Positions 1-6,802 of a stretch of 9,239 nucleotides of DNA are shown here, in pieces. The notes beneath the pieces were generated by a model. That model made no database searches. It saw only the letters and a list, made by a program, of their open reading frames with translations, and was not told the DNA's origin. The stretch is from Gammaproteobacteria bacterium (GTDB lineage Bacteria > Pseudomonadota > Gammaproteobacteria > Ga0077536): assembly GCA_003540955.1 (NCBI GenBank), contig DPMX01000375.1, positions 1,571 through 10,809 of the forward strand, in the 5' to 3' direction. The position numbers and the translations under genes were made by a program. Numbering within the stretch: position 1 is the first letter of the stretch; each line of letters opens with the position of its first letter.

Positions 1-347
1 TGATTGCACAAGTAGTAGCGCAGCCGTTGCAATGGCATTTGTCCACAGGAGGGCGAAGCGCGACCATTCGAATTGTTACTCCGCAAGCAGCGAAATTACT
101 CGCAATGATTCCAGAAAAAGAGCCGCCGGACATGTCGAAATTCCTATTGTCGCCAATGCCAGGCCTCTTAGTCAGACTCAATGTAGCAGTAGGCGAAAAA
201 GTAGAGGCAGGCCAGGAGTTGGCGGTGGTTGAAGCGATGAAAATGGAAAATAGTCTACGTGCGGAACAAGACGGTATTATTGCTAAGTGCCTTGTCGAAA
301 CCGGTCAAAACCTTGTCTCTGATCAAGCCATCATCGAGTTTGAGTAG
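1..347 (+). CDS. pccA: Propionyl-CoA carboxylase alpha (biotin-containing) subunit, 3' end only
   Basis: This is the C-terminus of a gene that begins before the window; the frame is open from base 3 to the TAG at 345-347. It encodes the biotin carboxyl carrier domain, which shuttles carboxylated biotin from the biotin carboxylase domain to the carboxyltransferase (PccB) in ATP-dependent carboxylation of propionyl-CoA. The proof is the biotinylation motif VEAMKMEN, with the acceptor lysine codon at 240-242, preceded by LLSPMPGLL, a segment typical of proteobacterial PccA. The TTG at 27 and ATG at 32 are internal or out of frame and are not starts. A related 3-methylcrotonyl-CoA or acetyl-CoA carboxylase is possible, but meaB and the methylmalonyl-CoA epimerase gene lie directly downstream, so propionyl-CoA is strongly favoured. 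Confidence 0.9.
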   Translation, partial: IAQVVAQPLQWHLSTGGRSATIRIVTPQAAKLLAMIPEKEPPDMSKFLLSPMPGLLVRLNVAVGEKVEAGQELAVVEAMKMENSLRAEQDGIIAKCLVETGQNLVSDQAIIEFE

Positions 348-353
348 TGCATA

Positions 354-1355
354 ATGGCGGCACTATCAACTGAAGAACTTGCGGCAGCTATTTCGAGCGG
401 GAATCGGCGCGCGTTAGCACGTGGAATCACTTTAGTAGAATCCTCACGAGAAGACCATCGGAATCAAGCGATTGATTTACTCGAATTACTTGCAAAGCAT
501 GCGGGCGGTGCGTTGCGCGTTGCAATAAGTGGTACTCCTGGCGTTGGGAAATCTACTTTTATCGAGAGTTTGGGCAAGTACGCCATTGCTGACGGAAATA
601 AAATAGCGGTGCTGGCAATTGACCCATCCTCTACGCTAAGTGGCGGGTCGATCCTCGGTGACAAAACTCGCATGGAGATATTGGCCCGAGAACAAAGGGC
701 GTTTATTCGTCCTTCTCCGTCTGGAGGCACCCTCGGCGGAGTTGCGGCACGTACTCGCGAGGTGATTCTGCTTTGCGAAGCGGCTGGATTTAACATCGTT
801 GTAGTAGAAACTGTCGGAGTAGGTCAATCGGAAACAATGGCAGCGCAGATGACAGATATGTTTCTGTTGTTGCTCGCGCCAGGTGGCGGTGATGAACTTC
901 AAGGGATCAAACGGGGGATTATTGAGCTGGCTGATTTAATTCTCGTGAATAAAGCGGATGGTGGGCTAGAGGATATTGCGAATAAAGCTGTAAGCGAATA
1001 CCGTCTTGCGTTGCAATTAATCCGTTCTCGGTCGGACCACTGGGATGTTGGTGTTGCGGCCTGCTCTGCGCTATGTGACCGTGGGGTCGCTGAAAGTTGG
1101 CAACAGATCTGTGATTATCGCCGGATAATGAAAGAGTGCGGAGAGATCGAAATCCGAAGGGGCGCACAGGCTAAGTCATGGCTGTATGCTGAGATAAACG
1201 AGGTCTTAGGTCGGAGATTTCGGACAAATGAGAAGGTCCGGGCGGAGTTTCAATCAGTAGAAGCGGCAGTTATGAGTGGTAATTTACCACCTACTACGGC
1301 CGCGCTCCGCTTACTCGATTTATTCCAACCTGACGATATTAACAAGAAACTATAA
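354..1355 (+). CDS. meaB: MeaB/ArgK-type GTPase, methylmalonyl-CoA mutase chaperone
   Basis: This is a cytoplasmic G3E-family P-loop GTPase of 333 aa, the usual length for the family. By family knowledge it gates adenosylcobalamin loading into methylmalonyl-CoA mutase and protects or reactivates that enzyme. Visible motifs are Walker A GTPGVGKS (residues 60-67), a switch II region around ETVGVGQSE (152-160) and the guanine-specificity motif NKAD (199-202). GGTLGGVAARTRE near 124-136 is also typical of MeaB. The start lies 6 bp after the pccA stop and the gene ends in a one-base TAATG overlap with the next gene, so the three are almost certainly cotranscribed. Older databases call this family ArgK, an arginine/ornithine transport kinase; the context does not support that role. 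The mutase is not in the window. Confidence 0.95.
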   Translation: MAALSTEELAAAISSGNRRALARGITLVESSREDHRNQAIDLLELLAKHAGGALRVAISGTPGVGKSTFIESLGKYAIADGNKIAVLAIDPSSTLSGGSILGDKTRMEILAREQRAFIRPSPSGGTLGGVAARTREVILLCEAAGFNIVVVETVGVGQSETMAAQMTDMFLLLLAPGGGDELQGIKRGIIELADLILVNKADGGLEDIANKAVSEYRLALQLIRSRSDHWDVGVAACSALCDRGVAESWQQICDYRRIMKECGEIEIRRGAQAKSWLYAEINEVLGRRFRTNEKVRAEFQSVEAAVMSGNLPPTTAALRLLDLFQPDDINKKL

Positions 1356-1759
1356 TGATAGGACGACTCAATCATGTTGCTATAGTTGTGCCAGATCTGG
1401 CGGCGGCAGCACAAAGTTACTCCCAGACGCTGGGTGCTAGCGTGTCGGAACCGGTTGAAATGTCTGAGCACGGAGTCACGACTGTTTTCGTTGAGCTGGC
1501 GAACAGTAAGATTGAGCTGTTACACCCACTGAATGACGATTCACCGGTTGCAAAATATCTCGAGCGGAATCCAGATGGGGGTATGCATCATATCTGCTAC
1601 GAGGTGGAGGAGATCATTGCAGCACGTGAGCAACTGATCGATTGTGGAGCTCGGATCCTAGGGGATGGCGAGCCACGGATTGGTGCTCATGGCAAACCTG
1701 TATTGTTCCTGCACCCAAAGGATTTTTGTGGGACTTTGATCGAGATTGAGCAAGTTTAA
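1355..1759 (+). CDS. mce: Methylmalonyl-CoA epimerase
   Basis: This 134-aa protein is a vicinal-oxygen-chelate (glyoxalase/bleomycin-resistance) fold enzyme that interconverts (S)- and (R)-methylmalonyl-CoA, linking propionyl-CoA carboxylase to the mutase. LNHVAIVVPDL at the N-terminus gives the first metal ligand (H7), GGMHHICYEV gives the second-half histidine (H78 or H79) and GTLIEIE at the end gives the glutamate (E130). The stretch GAHGKPVLFLHPKDFCGTL (109-127) is close to what I recall for proteobacterial epimerases. The ATG shares its A with the meaB stop codon (TAATG), which suggests translational coupling. Length is normal for the family. A lactoylglutathione-lyase annotation would be the main wrong alternative; the operon context argues against it. 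Confidence 0.93.
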   Translation: MIGRLNHVAIVVPDLAAAAQSYSQTLGASVSEPVEMSEHGVTTVFVELANSKIELLHPLNDDSPVAKYLERNPDGGMHHICYEVEEIIAAREQLIDCGARILGDGEPRIGAHGKPVLFLHPKDFCGTLIEIEQV

Positions 1760-1761
1760 AA

Positions 1762-2832
1762 ATGAAAGCCGCACGTATACCTCGTTTCGGCACACCCGAT
1801 GTTTTTAGTATTGATGATATTCCAAAGCCTACTCTAAAACAGGATGAGGCGTTGGTCGATATTAAAGCCTGCGGCGTAAACCGAATGGACACAGAGTTGC
1901 GCGCAGGAGTCTATGGTGGAGAGCCTGTAGAGGATTTCATTTTTGGCAAAAATATCGTATTCCCACATTTGCCCGGAGTTGAACCGGCAGGAATTGTCGA
2001 TACGATTAATGGTAGTCCGAGTGGACTTGTACTTGGAGCAAACGTGGTCCCGCATTCACATCTGTCTTGCGGGACCTGCTCCTACTGCCTCACAGGCTAT
2101 GACAATGTCTGCCCGGAGATCCGGGTATTAGGTGTTCAGACGCCGGGGTGTGGTGGGTATGCGGAATATTTTGCTTGGCCTACAGCTGGCTTGATTTCAT
2201 TTAAGGACACGCTTTCGTTTGAACAAGCATCGGCATTATTAGTTAACTATGGACCAGTTTGGTTCGGTCTTATCGAGCGGGGAGGACTTAAGGAAGGCGA
2301 GACGCTCGTTGTAACCGGTGCGGCCGGGGGCTGCGGCCATGCGGCGTTGGATATTGCGCGAATGTCGGGAGTGCGTGCCATTGCTATTACTCGCTCACCT
2401 GAGAAAGAAATATTGCTGCGTAATGCAGGCGCAGACGAGGTGATTATTGATCGGGCGGGTGAAAACTGGGCTGAAGAGGTGCTTGAGTTGACCTCAGGTC
2501 GCGGCGCAGAGTGCGTTGTTGAGCTTGTCGGTGCGGCGACTTGGCCGAGGAGTGTAGAGGCGGCCGCATTGCATGGTCGAATTGTTGTTATTGGATCGCA
2601 CAGTGGGTTGAGCGCTGATCTGAATCTTGGTCAAGTATTTGGTAAGAATTTGTCCATTGAGGGTATCACCCGCGCTAACCGAAGTGCCATGGAGAGGGTT
2701 ATCCGGCTCGCAGAAAAAAACAAGCTGGTGCCACATATTGGACATACAATCGAATTAGATGATGTTGCTGAAGCACATCGATTGATGGAGGCCGACGAGC
2801 ACACTGGAAAAATTGTTCTGACGTTGAGTTAA
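1762..2832 (+). CDS. Medium-chain dehydrogenase/reductase with structural zinc only
   Basis: This is a 356-aa member of the zinc-type alcohol dehydrogenase-like MDR superfamily. An N-terminal GroES-like domain is followed by a Rossmann domain with TGAAGGCG (185-192); R211 near the end of the second strand hints at NADPH preference. Four cysteines (103, 106, 109, 117) in the C-x2-C-x2-C-x7-C pattern form the structural-zinc lobe. The catalytic-zinc ligands look lost: N40 stands where the first Cys is expected (CGVNRMD) and V73 replaces His in the GHE motif (LPGVEPAG). It is therefore more likely an enoyl- or quinone-type reductase than an alcohol dehydrogenase. It starts 2 bp after the epimerase stop, so it belongs to the operon. 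Reduction of an acryloyl-CoA-like substrate to propionyl-CoA would fit this context, but that is inference; the substrate is unknown. Confidence 0.85.
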   Translation: MKAARIPRFGTPDVFSIDDIPKPTLKQDEALVDIKACGVNRMDTELRAGVYGGEPVEDFIFGKNIVFPHLPGVEPAGIVDTINGSPSGLVLGANVVPHSHLSCGTCSYCLTGYDNVCPEIRVLGVQTPGCGGYAEYFAWPTAGLISFKDTLSFEQASALLVNYGPVWFGLIERGGLKEGETLVVTGAAGGCGHAALDIARMSGVRAIAITRSPEKEILLRNAGADEVIIDRAGENWAEEVLELTSGRGAECVVELVGAATWPRSVEAAALHGRIVVIGSHSGLSADLNLGQVFGKNLSIEGITRANRSAMERVIRLAEKNKLVPHIGHTIELDDVAEAHRLMEADEHTGKIVLTLS

Positions 2833-2990
2833 TGTGGTTCAATTACGAAAATAAGTGGCAGCGACCTTCATCACATCTCTTTGATGCATGGCCCGTTCCA
2901 TATTGAGTCATTATTTAACGGCAAATTAAAAACAGCAGCCGGTTTGATTTTGACCCTATCGAGTTACCAGTAATTGAAAAAAAAACATTA
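2833..2990. other. Intergenic spacer after the propionyl-CoA operon
   Basis: These 158 bp are AT-rich and end in a run of nine A residues just before the next gene. I see no coding remnant. Short inverted repeats are present (CATCA...TGATG at about 2868-2886, ATGG...CCAT near 2887-2902), but neither is followed by a T-tract, so I do not call a terminator. A TTGACC at 2950-2955 with TAATTG at 2971-2976 could be a weak promoter, but the spacer is only 15 bp. Confidence 0.5.
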
Positions 2991-3431
2991 ATGGAAAGAT
3001 TTCTGAGGAAAAGTCTCTTATTTTTTTATTTATACACGATGTTCTCCGTAGTGGCAGCGCCAGCGGATGAGTATTATTCAAGAGATCCTGAAGTAATCTA
3101 TAACGATGAATATCCTGAGTTGAATCTCATAGTTGAGATCCCTGGATATAAGTTAGATTCCCAATTCGTTCATGCCCACCCGATTGGAAAACAGGAGCGC
3201 GAATACGCTCAAAATATAGACTCTCTGGTGTTAGACGTAGCAACAGGCTATGTGATATACGGCGGTTTAAGTTTTCGTGACGAATTCTCTTTGTATGCAG
3301 CGAAGGAACTAGGGGGTTACATTTTACTTTATTTCGATGAACCCGCGTTGGTAGGAGGTGGTTTCCAATTAGTTTACGCGAAGCGATCAAAAAATATTGT
3401 TGGTATTTTTTCCTTGCCTGGTAGGCGCTAA
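2991..3431 (+). CDS. Small putative exported protein of unknown function
   Basis: I do not recognise this 146-aa protein. The N-terminus looks like a Sec signal peptide: positive residues (R3, R6, K7), a hydrophobic core (about 8-22) and a plausible cleavage site near VVAAPA (20-25). There is no lipobox cysteine. The predicted mature part (about 120 aa) is rich in Tyr, Asp, Glu and Gly, has no further membrane segment and contains no cysteine, which suits a periplasmic or secreted beta-rich protein. No strong Shine-Dalgarno precedes the ATG; only an A-rich tract is present. Composition is visibly more AT-rich than the flanking operons, and the gene sits alone between the operon and a region of gene debris, so recent acquisition is possible. 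A spurious ORF is not excluded, but the signal-peptide-like start and 146-codon length favour a real gene. Confidence 0.6.
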   Translation: MERFLRKSLLFFYLYTMFSVVAAPADEYYSRDPEVIYNDEYPELNLIVEIPGYKLDSQFVHAHPIGKQEREYAQNIDSLVLDVATGYVIYGGLSFRDEFSLYAAKELGGYILLYFDEPALVGGGFQLVYAKRSKNIVGIFSLPGRR

Positions 3432-3554
3432 AGAATTTTTAAATTCATGTTGGGCATGCTCGAACATATAACATATGGCAAGGTCGTAATAGCAAACCTA
3501 AAATGCTAGTGCCTTCCCAGCACATGAATGAATTGAAACATATTACGTACAATA

Positions 3555-3923
3555 TCATCGCCGATGGATTTTGTAGACTTCCTTAGCAGCGTTGTCGGAG
3601 ATGTAACCCAATCGAAGATCCCGTGCGACATCTTCAACACTGCGATCGGCTGGATTGCCGTATCCTCCACCGCCTGCTATGCATTGACTCACTGCGTCAC
3701 CGACTTGAAGTGGTACCTGGGTGCCTTTGGAGATGAAATCGGAAGCTGCGAGCTTTGGCCCGTCACCATGATCAACTAAATATTGTACATCATCACGTGA
3801 TCCACATCTTGTTTGGAATTGACTAATGGTCCTAGCTCGAAGACTCTCGAGAAAACTGCATTTTAAGTAGGAGGGAGCATTGATGGGTTTTTTATCACTG
3901 AGTCCAAACAGTGCTCGTAGTCC
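3555..3923 (-). pseudogene. C-terminal remnant of a hydantoinase B / oxoprolinase-family subunit
   Basis: On the minus strand a frame is open from 3923 (just after an in-frame TGA at 3924-3926) to the TGA at 3555-3557, without any in-frame ATG. Its last 60 or so residues match the C-terminal signature of HyuB-type proteins: a 'SKGTQVPLQVGDAV' segment, then CIAGGGGYGNPADRS and EDVARDLRLGYISDNAAKEVY. In intact family members this is the familiar GGGGYGdP.eRdpe.Va.Dv..GyvS.eaA...Y ending. HyuB proteins are usually well over 500 aa and pair with HyuA in ATP-dependent hydrolysis of hydantoins, 5-oxoproline and related lactams. Here only about 120 codons remain, and upstream similarity fades before about 3840. 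No hyuA is visible. The piece looks like the 3' stump of a deleted gene. Confidence 0.75.
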
Positions 3924-4143
3924 TCAAATTGTTCGTAAAAACAGGCCTTGCGTGAAATTTATCAGGGGACATGATGTGAATTTCGGCTGCAGATCTGTTA
4001 ACGTTTATTGGCCATAGGGTGACCCAGTGGATGTTGTTCGGGCGGTGTTTGAACGGAGGATTTGGGTCATGCGCATTAGGAACGGGAAACCCACTCCAAT
4101 CAGTCCTGGGGATTCTATTGTTGGGGTGCTTTTTTGAAAATTC
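3895..4143 (-). pseudogene. Probable remnant of a Rieske oxygenase alpha-subunit catalytic domain
   Basis: A minus-strand frame is open from 4143 (after a TAA at 4144-4146) to the TGA at 3895-3897, about 82 codons with no credible start. It reads as a coherent protein segment containing NPPFKHRPNNIHWVTLWPI, then NVNRSAAEIHIMSPDKF and NNLRTTSTVW. This resembles the beta-strand region of Rieske alpha-subunit catalytic domains (the P-N-l/i-h...W-P...v-E-i-h pattern followed by an R-T-f/t-s segment). No Rieske CxH motif or Fe(II) ligand segment lies in the piece. It is in a different frame from the adjacent HyuB remnant, whose open frame overlaps it by about 29 bp. The family assignment rests on memory of the fold pattern and is moderate; that this is degraded coding sequence is more secure. 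Confidence 0.45.
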
Positions 4144-4161
4144 TTATACGGAGTTTGGCCA

Positions 4162-5778
4162 ATGATCGATCCAGACCAGGCCGGCAGTTCGACGTACGAT
4201 GCGATTGTAATCGGTGCCGGTATATCAGGTATGTATTTCATTTATCGACTGAGGGAGATGGGGTTGACCGCAATCGGATTTGAAGCGGGCAGCGGGGTCG
4301 GTGGCACGTGGTATTGGAATCGTTATCCGGGTGCGCGTTTTGATTCAGAGAGTTATAGCTATGGTTATTCTTTTTCCGAGGAGGTGCTTAATGAGTGGGA
4401 ATGGAGTGAACATTTCGCTTCGCAACCAGAGACTTTACGTTACTTGAATTTTGTGGCAGATAAGTTCGATCTGCGACGTGACATACGATTCAATACGCGC
4501 GTTTCTAAGGCCTATTACAATGAGATGGATGGGCTTTGGAGGGTCGAGACCGAAACTGGAGATCGCGCAAGCGCCCGTTTTCTACTCACGGCAGTCGGCA
4601 TTCTATCTGAACCCTACATCCCGGACTTTCCAGGTGCGGATACATTTGAGGGTAAGAAGTGGCATACCTCTACGTGGCCACATCAACCGGTAGATCTAGG
4701 GGAAAAACGGGTCGGAATCATTGGGACGGGCGCCACCGCTGTGCAATTGATCACTGAGGTCGCAAAAAATGTCGGAGATCTCACTGTATTTCAACGGACC
4801 CCGAACTATTGCAAGCCTTTGCGTAACAGTCCGATAGACAAGGCAACGCAAGCGGAGATAAAGGCAAGCTATGCCGAAATATTCGACAAATGTCGTCGTA
4901 GTTTCGGTGGGTTTATTCATGACTTTGATACTCGGTCTGCCCTTGGGGTCGATGAAGAGGAGCGCCTTGAGTTCTACGAACGACTGTGGAATGAGCGCGG
5001 ATTTGGGTTCTGGTTGGGAAGTTTTATTGACATTTTGTCTGACGTGGAAGCGAATCAAACGGTTACCGAGTTTGTGCGAAAAAAGATCCGCGAGCGGATC
5101 GATGATCCTGATGTTGCCAAGCTACTGGTTCCAAAGTGTCATCCTTTTGGGACCAAACGTGTGCCTTTAGAAAGTGGGTATTACGAAGCCTACAATCGTG
5201 AAAATGTCCATCTCGTAGATCTTCACAGTTCACCGATTCAATGCTTTACTGAGACCGGCATTAAAACAAGCAGCACGGAATATGAATTTGATGTGATTAT
5301 TTATGCTACAGGCTTTGATGCAGTGACGGGCGCGCTTAATCGGATTGATATTCGTGGTGAAAATGGAATTAGTCTAAAAGAAAAGTGGGCAGACGGGCCA
5401 AGAACGATGCTTGGTATGCAGACAGTGGGTTTTCCAAACATGTTTATTACTGCTGGACCTCATAATGCATCGAGTTTCTGCAATGTTCCCCGTTGCCTGG
5501 AGCAGAACGTCGAATGGATAACTGAATGTATAGGCTACATGCGGGACCACGAATATACTCATATTGAAGCGACTGCAGAAGCCGAGGGAGAGTGGACCGA
5601 TCACGTACTCGAGGCAGCCGATGAGACATTGTTTCCAGAAGTCGATTCCTGGTTTATGGGGGCGAATATACCAGGGAAGAAGAGGGTTTTCTTAAACTAT
5701 GTAGGGGGTACCCAAAACTTCCGAGAAAAATGTGATGTAATTGCTGCCGACAATTACAAAGGGTTTACTTTTCGGTGA
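4162..5778 (+). CDS. Baeyer-Villiger-type flavin monooxygenase
   Basis: This 538-aa protein is a class B flavoprotein monooxygenase using FAD, NADPH and O2, by family knowledge inserting oxygen next to a ketone to give an ester or lactone. The FAD Rossmann motif is GAGISG (18-23). The long Baeyer-Villiger fingerprint GGTWYWNRYPGARFD (47-61) and the short one F-x-G-x3-H-x3-W-P (F162 to P173, FEGKKWHTSTWP) are both complete, and a second nucleotide-binding motif GTGATA is at 188-193. Length matches cyclohexanone/phenylacetone monooxygenase-like enzymes. A CGGAG ribosome site 8 nt upstream supports the ATG at 4162. The gene stands alone on the plus strand and converges with the dioxygenase operon. 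A role on a cyclic or aryl ketone in the same catabolic scheme is plausible but not shown. Confidence 0.93.
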   Translation: MIDPDQAGSSTYDAIVIGAGISGMYFIYRLREMGLTAIGFEAGSGVGGTWYWNRYPGARFDSESYSYGYSFSEEVLNEWEWSEHFASQPETLRYLNFVADKFDLRRDIRFNTRVSKAYYNEMDGLWRVETETGDRASARFLLTAVGILSEPYIPDFPGADTFEGKKWHTSTWPHQPVDLGEKRVGIIGTGATAVQLITEVAKNVGDLTVFQRTPNYCKPLRNSPIDKATQAEIKASYAEIFDKCRRSFGGFIHDFDTRSALGVDEEERLEFYERLWNERGFGFWLGSFIDILSDVEANQTVTEFVRKKIRERIDDPDVAKLLVPKCHPFGTKRVPLESGYYEAYNRENVHLVDLHSSPIQCFTETGIKTSSTEYEFDVIIYATGFDAVTGALNRIDIRGENGISLKEKWADGPRTMLGMQTVGFPNMFITAGPHNASSFCNVPRCLEQNVEWITECIGYMRDHEYTHIEATAEAEGEWTDHVLEAADETLFPEVDSWFMGANIPGKKRVFLNYVGGTQNFREKCDVIAADNYKGFTFR

Positions 5779-5803
5779 CTCTTCCCGGTCGCTAGGACGA
5801 CTT

Positions 5804-6790
5804 CTAGAATATTTTGTGCTCGAGAAAGTCGTTGATTTGTAGGCCGAGTCCCTGGGCCTGTGCTTGCTCGTAAACCGCAAAACCTGCCATTACATCTTGT
5901 ACGGCACTGCCAACCGACTTGAATAAAGTTATTTGCTCGTCGGTTTTACGAGCTGAAAGTCCACCAAGTACCTGTGGCAGCTCTATTATCTTTCTGTCAT
6001 CCCAAGCACCCGCATGAATTGCGGCAAATGAGTCGCCGGATTCCTCTTTAACCCCGCCGATTGTATCCATCAATATACGGTCCGCTCTGAAGAAGGCTTC
6101 AGGATCGATCTCCCGAAGGTGTCCGCCAGTCGCCCCTATTGAATTGATATGCTGACCTTTGCTCATCCAGGAGCCGTAATAGGCGATGGTGTCGCTGTGG
6201 CCCGTAGTATTAGTTGCGACAACAACGATATCACTGTTTGCAACTGCAGCTTGGGGGGTTTCAGAGGGGTGTACGGGAATGTCGAGTTGATTGCCCATTT
6301 CTTGGGCAAATCGTTCACGGTTAGCCGGAGTTGGAGAGAACACTCGCGCTGATTCGATTTCTCTGACTGAGCAAACGGCCGCGAAATTAGTGCGTGCCTC
6401 AAGCCCAGAACCTATTATGCCCACCGTCTTGGCATTCTTCCGCGCTTGGTGGCGGGTGGCTATACCGGTGGTCGCGCCGGTACGTGCCCCAGTTAGGTAG
6501 GCGGCATCCATCATGCACAAGAGCTCGCCACCTTTTTCGTCATAGATCAAGATGATGTAACGTACACCATGCTCAACTGAGCCATTGAAGATCTTGATTC
6601 CCATCTTGCCGCCGGCTCGCATCACCGCGGGCATGACCCGAAAAAAACCGTTGGAGGTGGCAAGATTTTGACGGGGTGGCATTGATACGTTTCCGGCTGC
6701 CTGTTCTCTAATACCATTCTCGATGACGTCGATCATTTGCCGCATCTTGGTTGCTTTTTTCACGTCTGACGGTCCAAGTATCAGCGGCAT
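5804..6790 (-). CDS. Ornithine cyclodeaminase / mu-crystallin family NAD(P)-dependent enzyme
   Basis: With the start chosen here the product is 328 aa, normal for the family, which includes ornithine cyclodeaminase, archaeal-type alanine dehydrogenase and ketimine/pyrroline-2-carboxylate reductases. Features seen: PPR (38-40) and GIKIFNG (64-70), which carry the usual substrate-carboxylate Arg and Lys; RTGATTGIAT (103-112); the dinucleotide motif GIIGSGLEA (124-132); LREID with D229 as candidate catalytic Asp; and the C-terminal KSVGSAVQDVMAG (291-303). The frame extends upstream to an ATG at 6868, but that would overlap the previous gene by 68 bp. The ATG at 6790 has AAGGA 7 nt upstream and leaves a 10-bp gap, so it is preferred. 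This is the last gene of the operon. The substrate cannot be read from sequence; an imine or amino-acid-like intermediate is the family expectation. Confidence 0.88.
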   Translation of the reverse strand: MPLILGPSDVKKATKMRQMIDVIENGIREQAAGNVSMPPRQNLATSNGFFRVMPAVMRAGGKMGIKIFNGSVEHGVRYIILIYDEKGGELLCMMDAAYLTGARTGATTGIATRHQARKNAKTVGIIGSGLEARTNFAAVCSVREIESARVFSPTPANRERFAQEMGNQLDIPVHPSETPQAAVANSDIVVVATNTTGHSDTIAYYGSWMSKGQHINSIGATGGHLREIDPEAFFRADRILMDTIGGVKEESGDSFAAIHAGAWDDRKIIELPQVLGGLSARKTDEQITLFKSVGSAVQDVMAGFAVYEQAQAQGLGLQINDFLEHKIF

Positions 6791-6797
6791 CGTAATT

Positions 6798-6802
6798 TCC
6801 TT
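6798..6802 (-). promoter_or_regulatory. Ribosome binding site AAGGA overlapping the upstream stop codon
   Basis: AAGGA lies 7 nt before the ATG at 6790, and its two A bases are the end of the TAA stop (6801-6803) of the lyase-like gene. It decides the start of the OCD-family gene and suggests translational coupling. Confidence 0.75.

Larger units (their letters stand above)
3432..4161. other. 730-bp region without an intact gene, carrying decayed minus-strand remnants
   Basis: No full-length gene fits here on either strand. From 3432 to 3554 I see nothing recognisable beyond a weak, distant inverted repeat (TTCATGTTGGG at about 3444 against CCCAGCACATGAA at about 3518). From 3555 to 4143 the minus strand carries two adjacent out-of-frame protein remnants, listed separately. 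The last 20 bp hold the ribosome binding site of the monooxygenase gene (CGGAG ending at 4153, 8 nt before the ATG). No convincing promoter was found. Confidence 0.6.

Noticed and set aside
32..232. Plus-strand ORF inside the pccA end
   Set aside because: It is a shadow frame of the biotin carrier domain, which is unmistakable in the other frame.
2950..2976. TTGACC and TAATTG as a promoter for the exported-protein gene
   Set aside because: The spacer is 15 bp and the -10 match is poor; not enough to call.
3564..3779. Plus-strand 71-codon open frame
   Set aside because: It is antisense to the HyuB remnant, whose minus-strand translation shows a clear family signature; the plus-strand product resembles nothing.
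4092..4135. Hairpin CACTCCAA / TTGGGGTG followed by six T, terminator- or attenuator-like, just before the BVMO gene
   Set aside because: The 8-bp stem includes a G-U pair, the loop is 21 nt, and the bases are explained as codons of the minus-strand remnant; a coincidence is likely.
4005..4241. Minus-strand 78-codon open frame overlapping the monooxygenase start
   Set aside because: It lies in another frame from the coherent Rieske-like remnant and overlaps the well-supported BVMO start; its translation shows no family features.
5779..5803. Possible bidirectional terminator between the convergent genes
   Set aside because: The 25-bp gap and its edges show no inverted repeat long enough to call a terminator.
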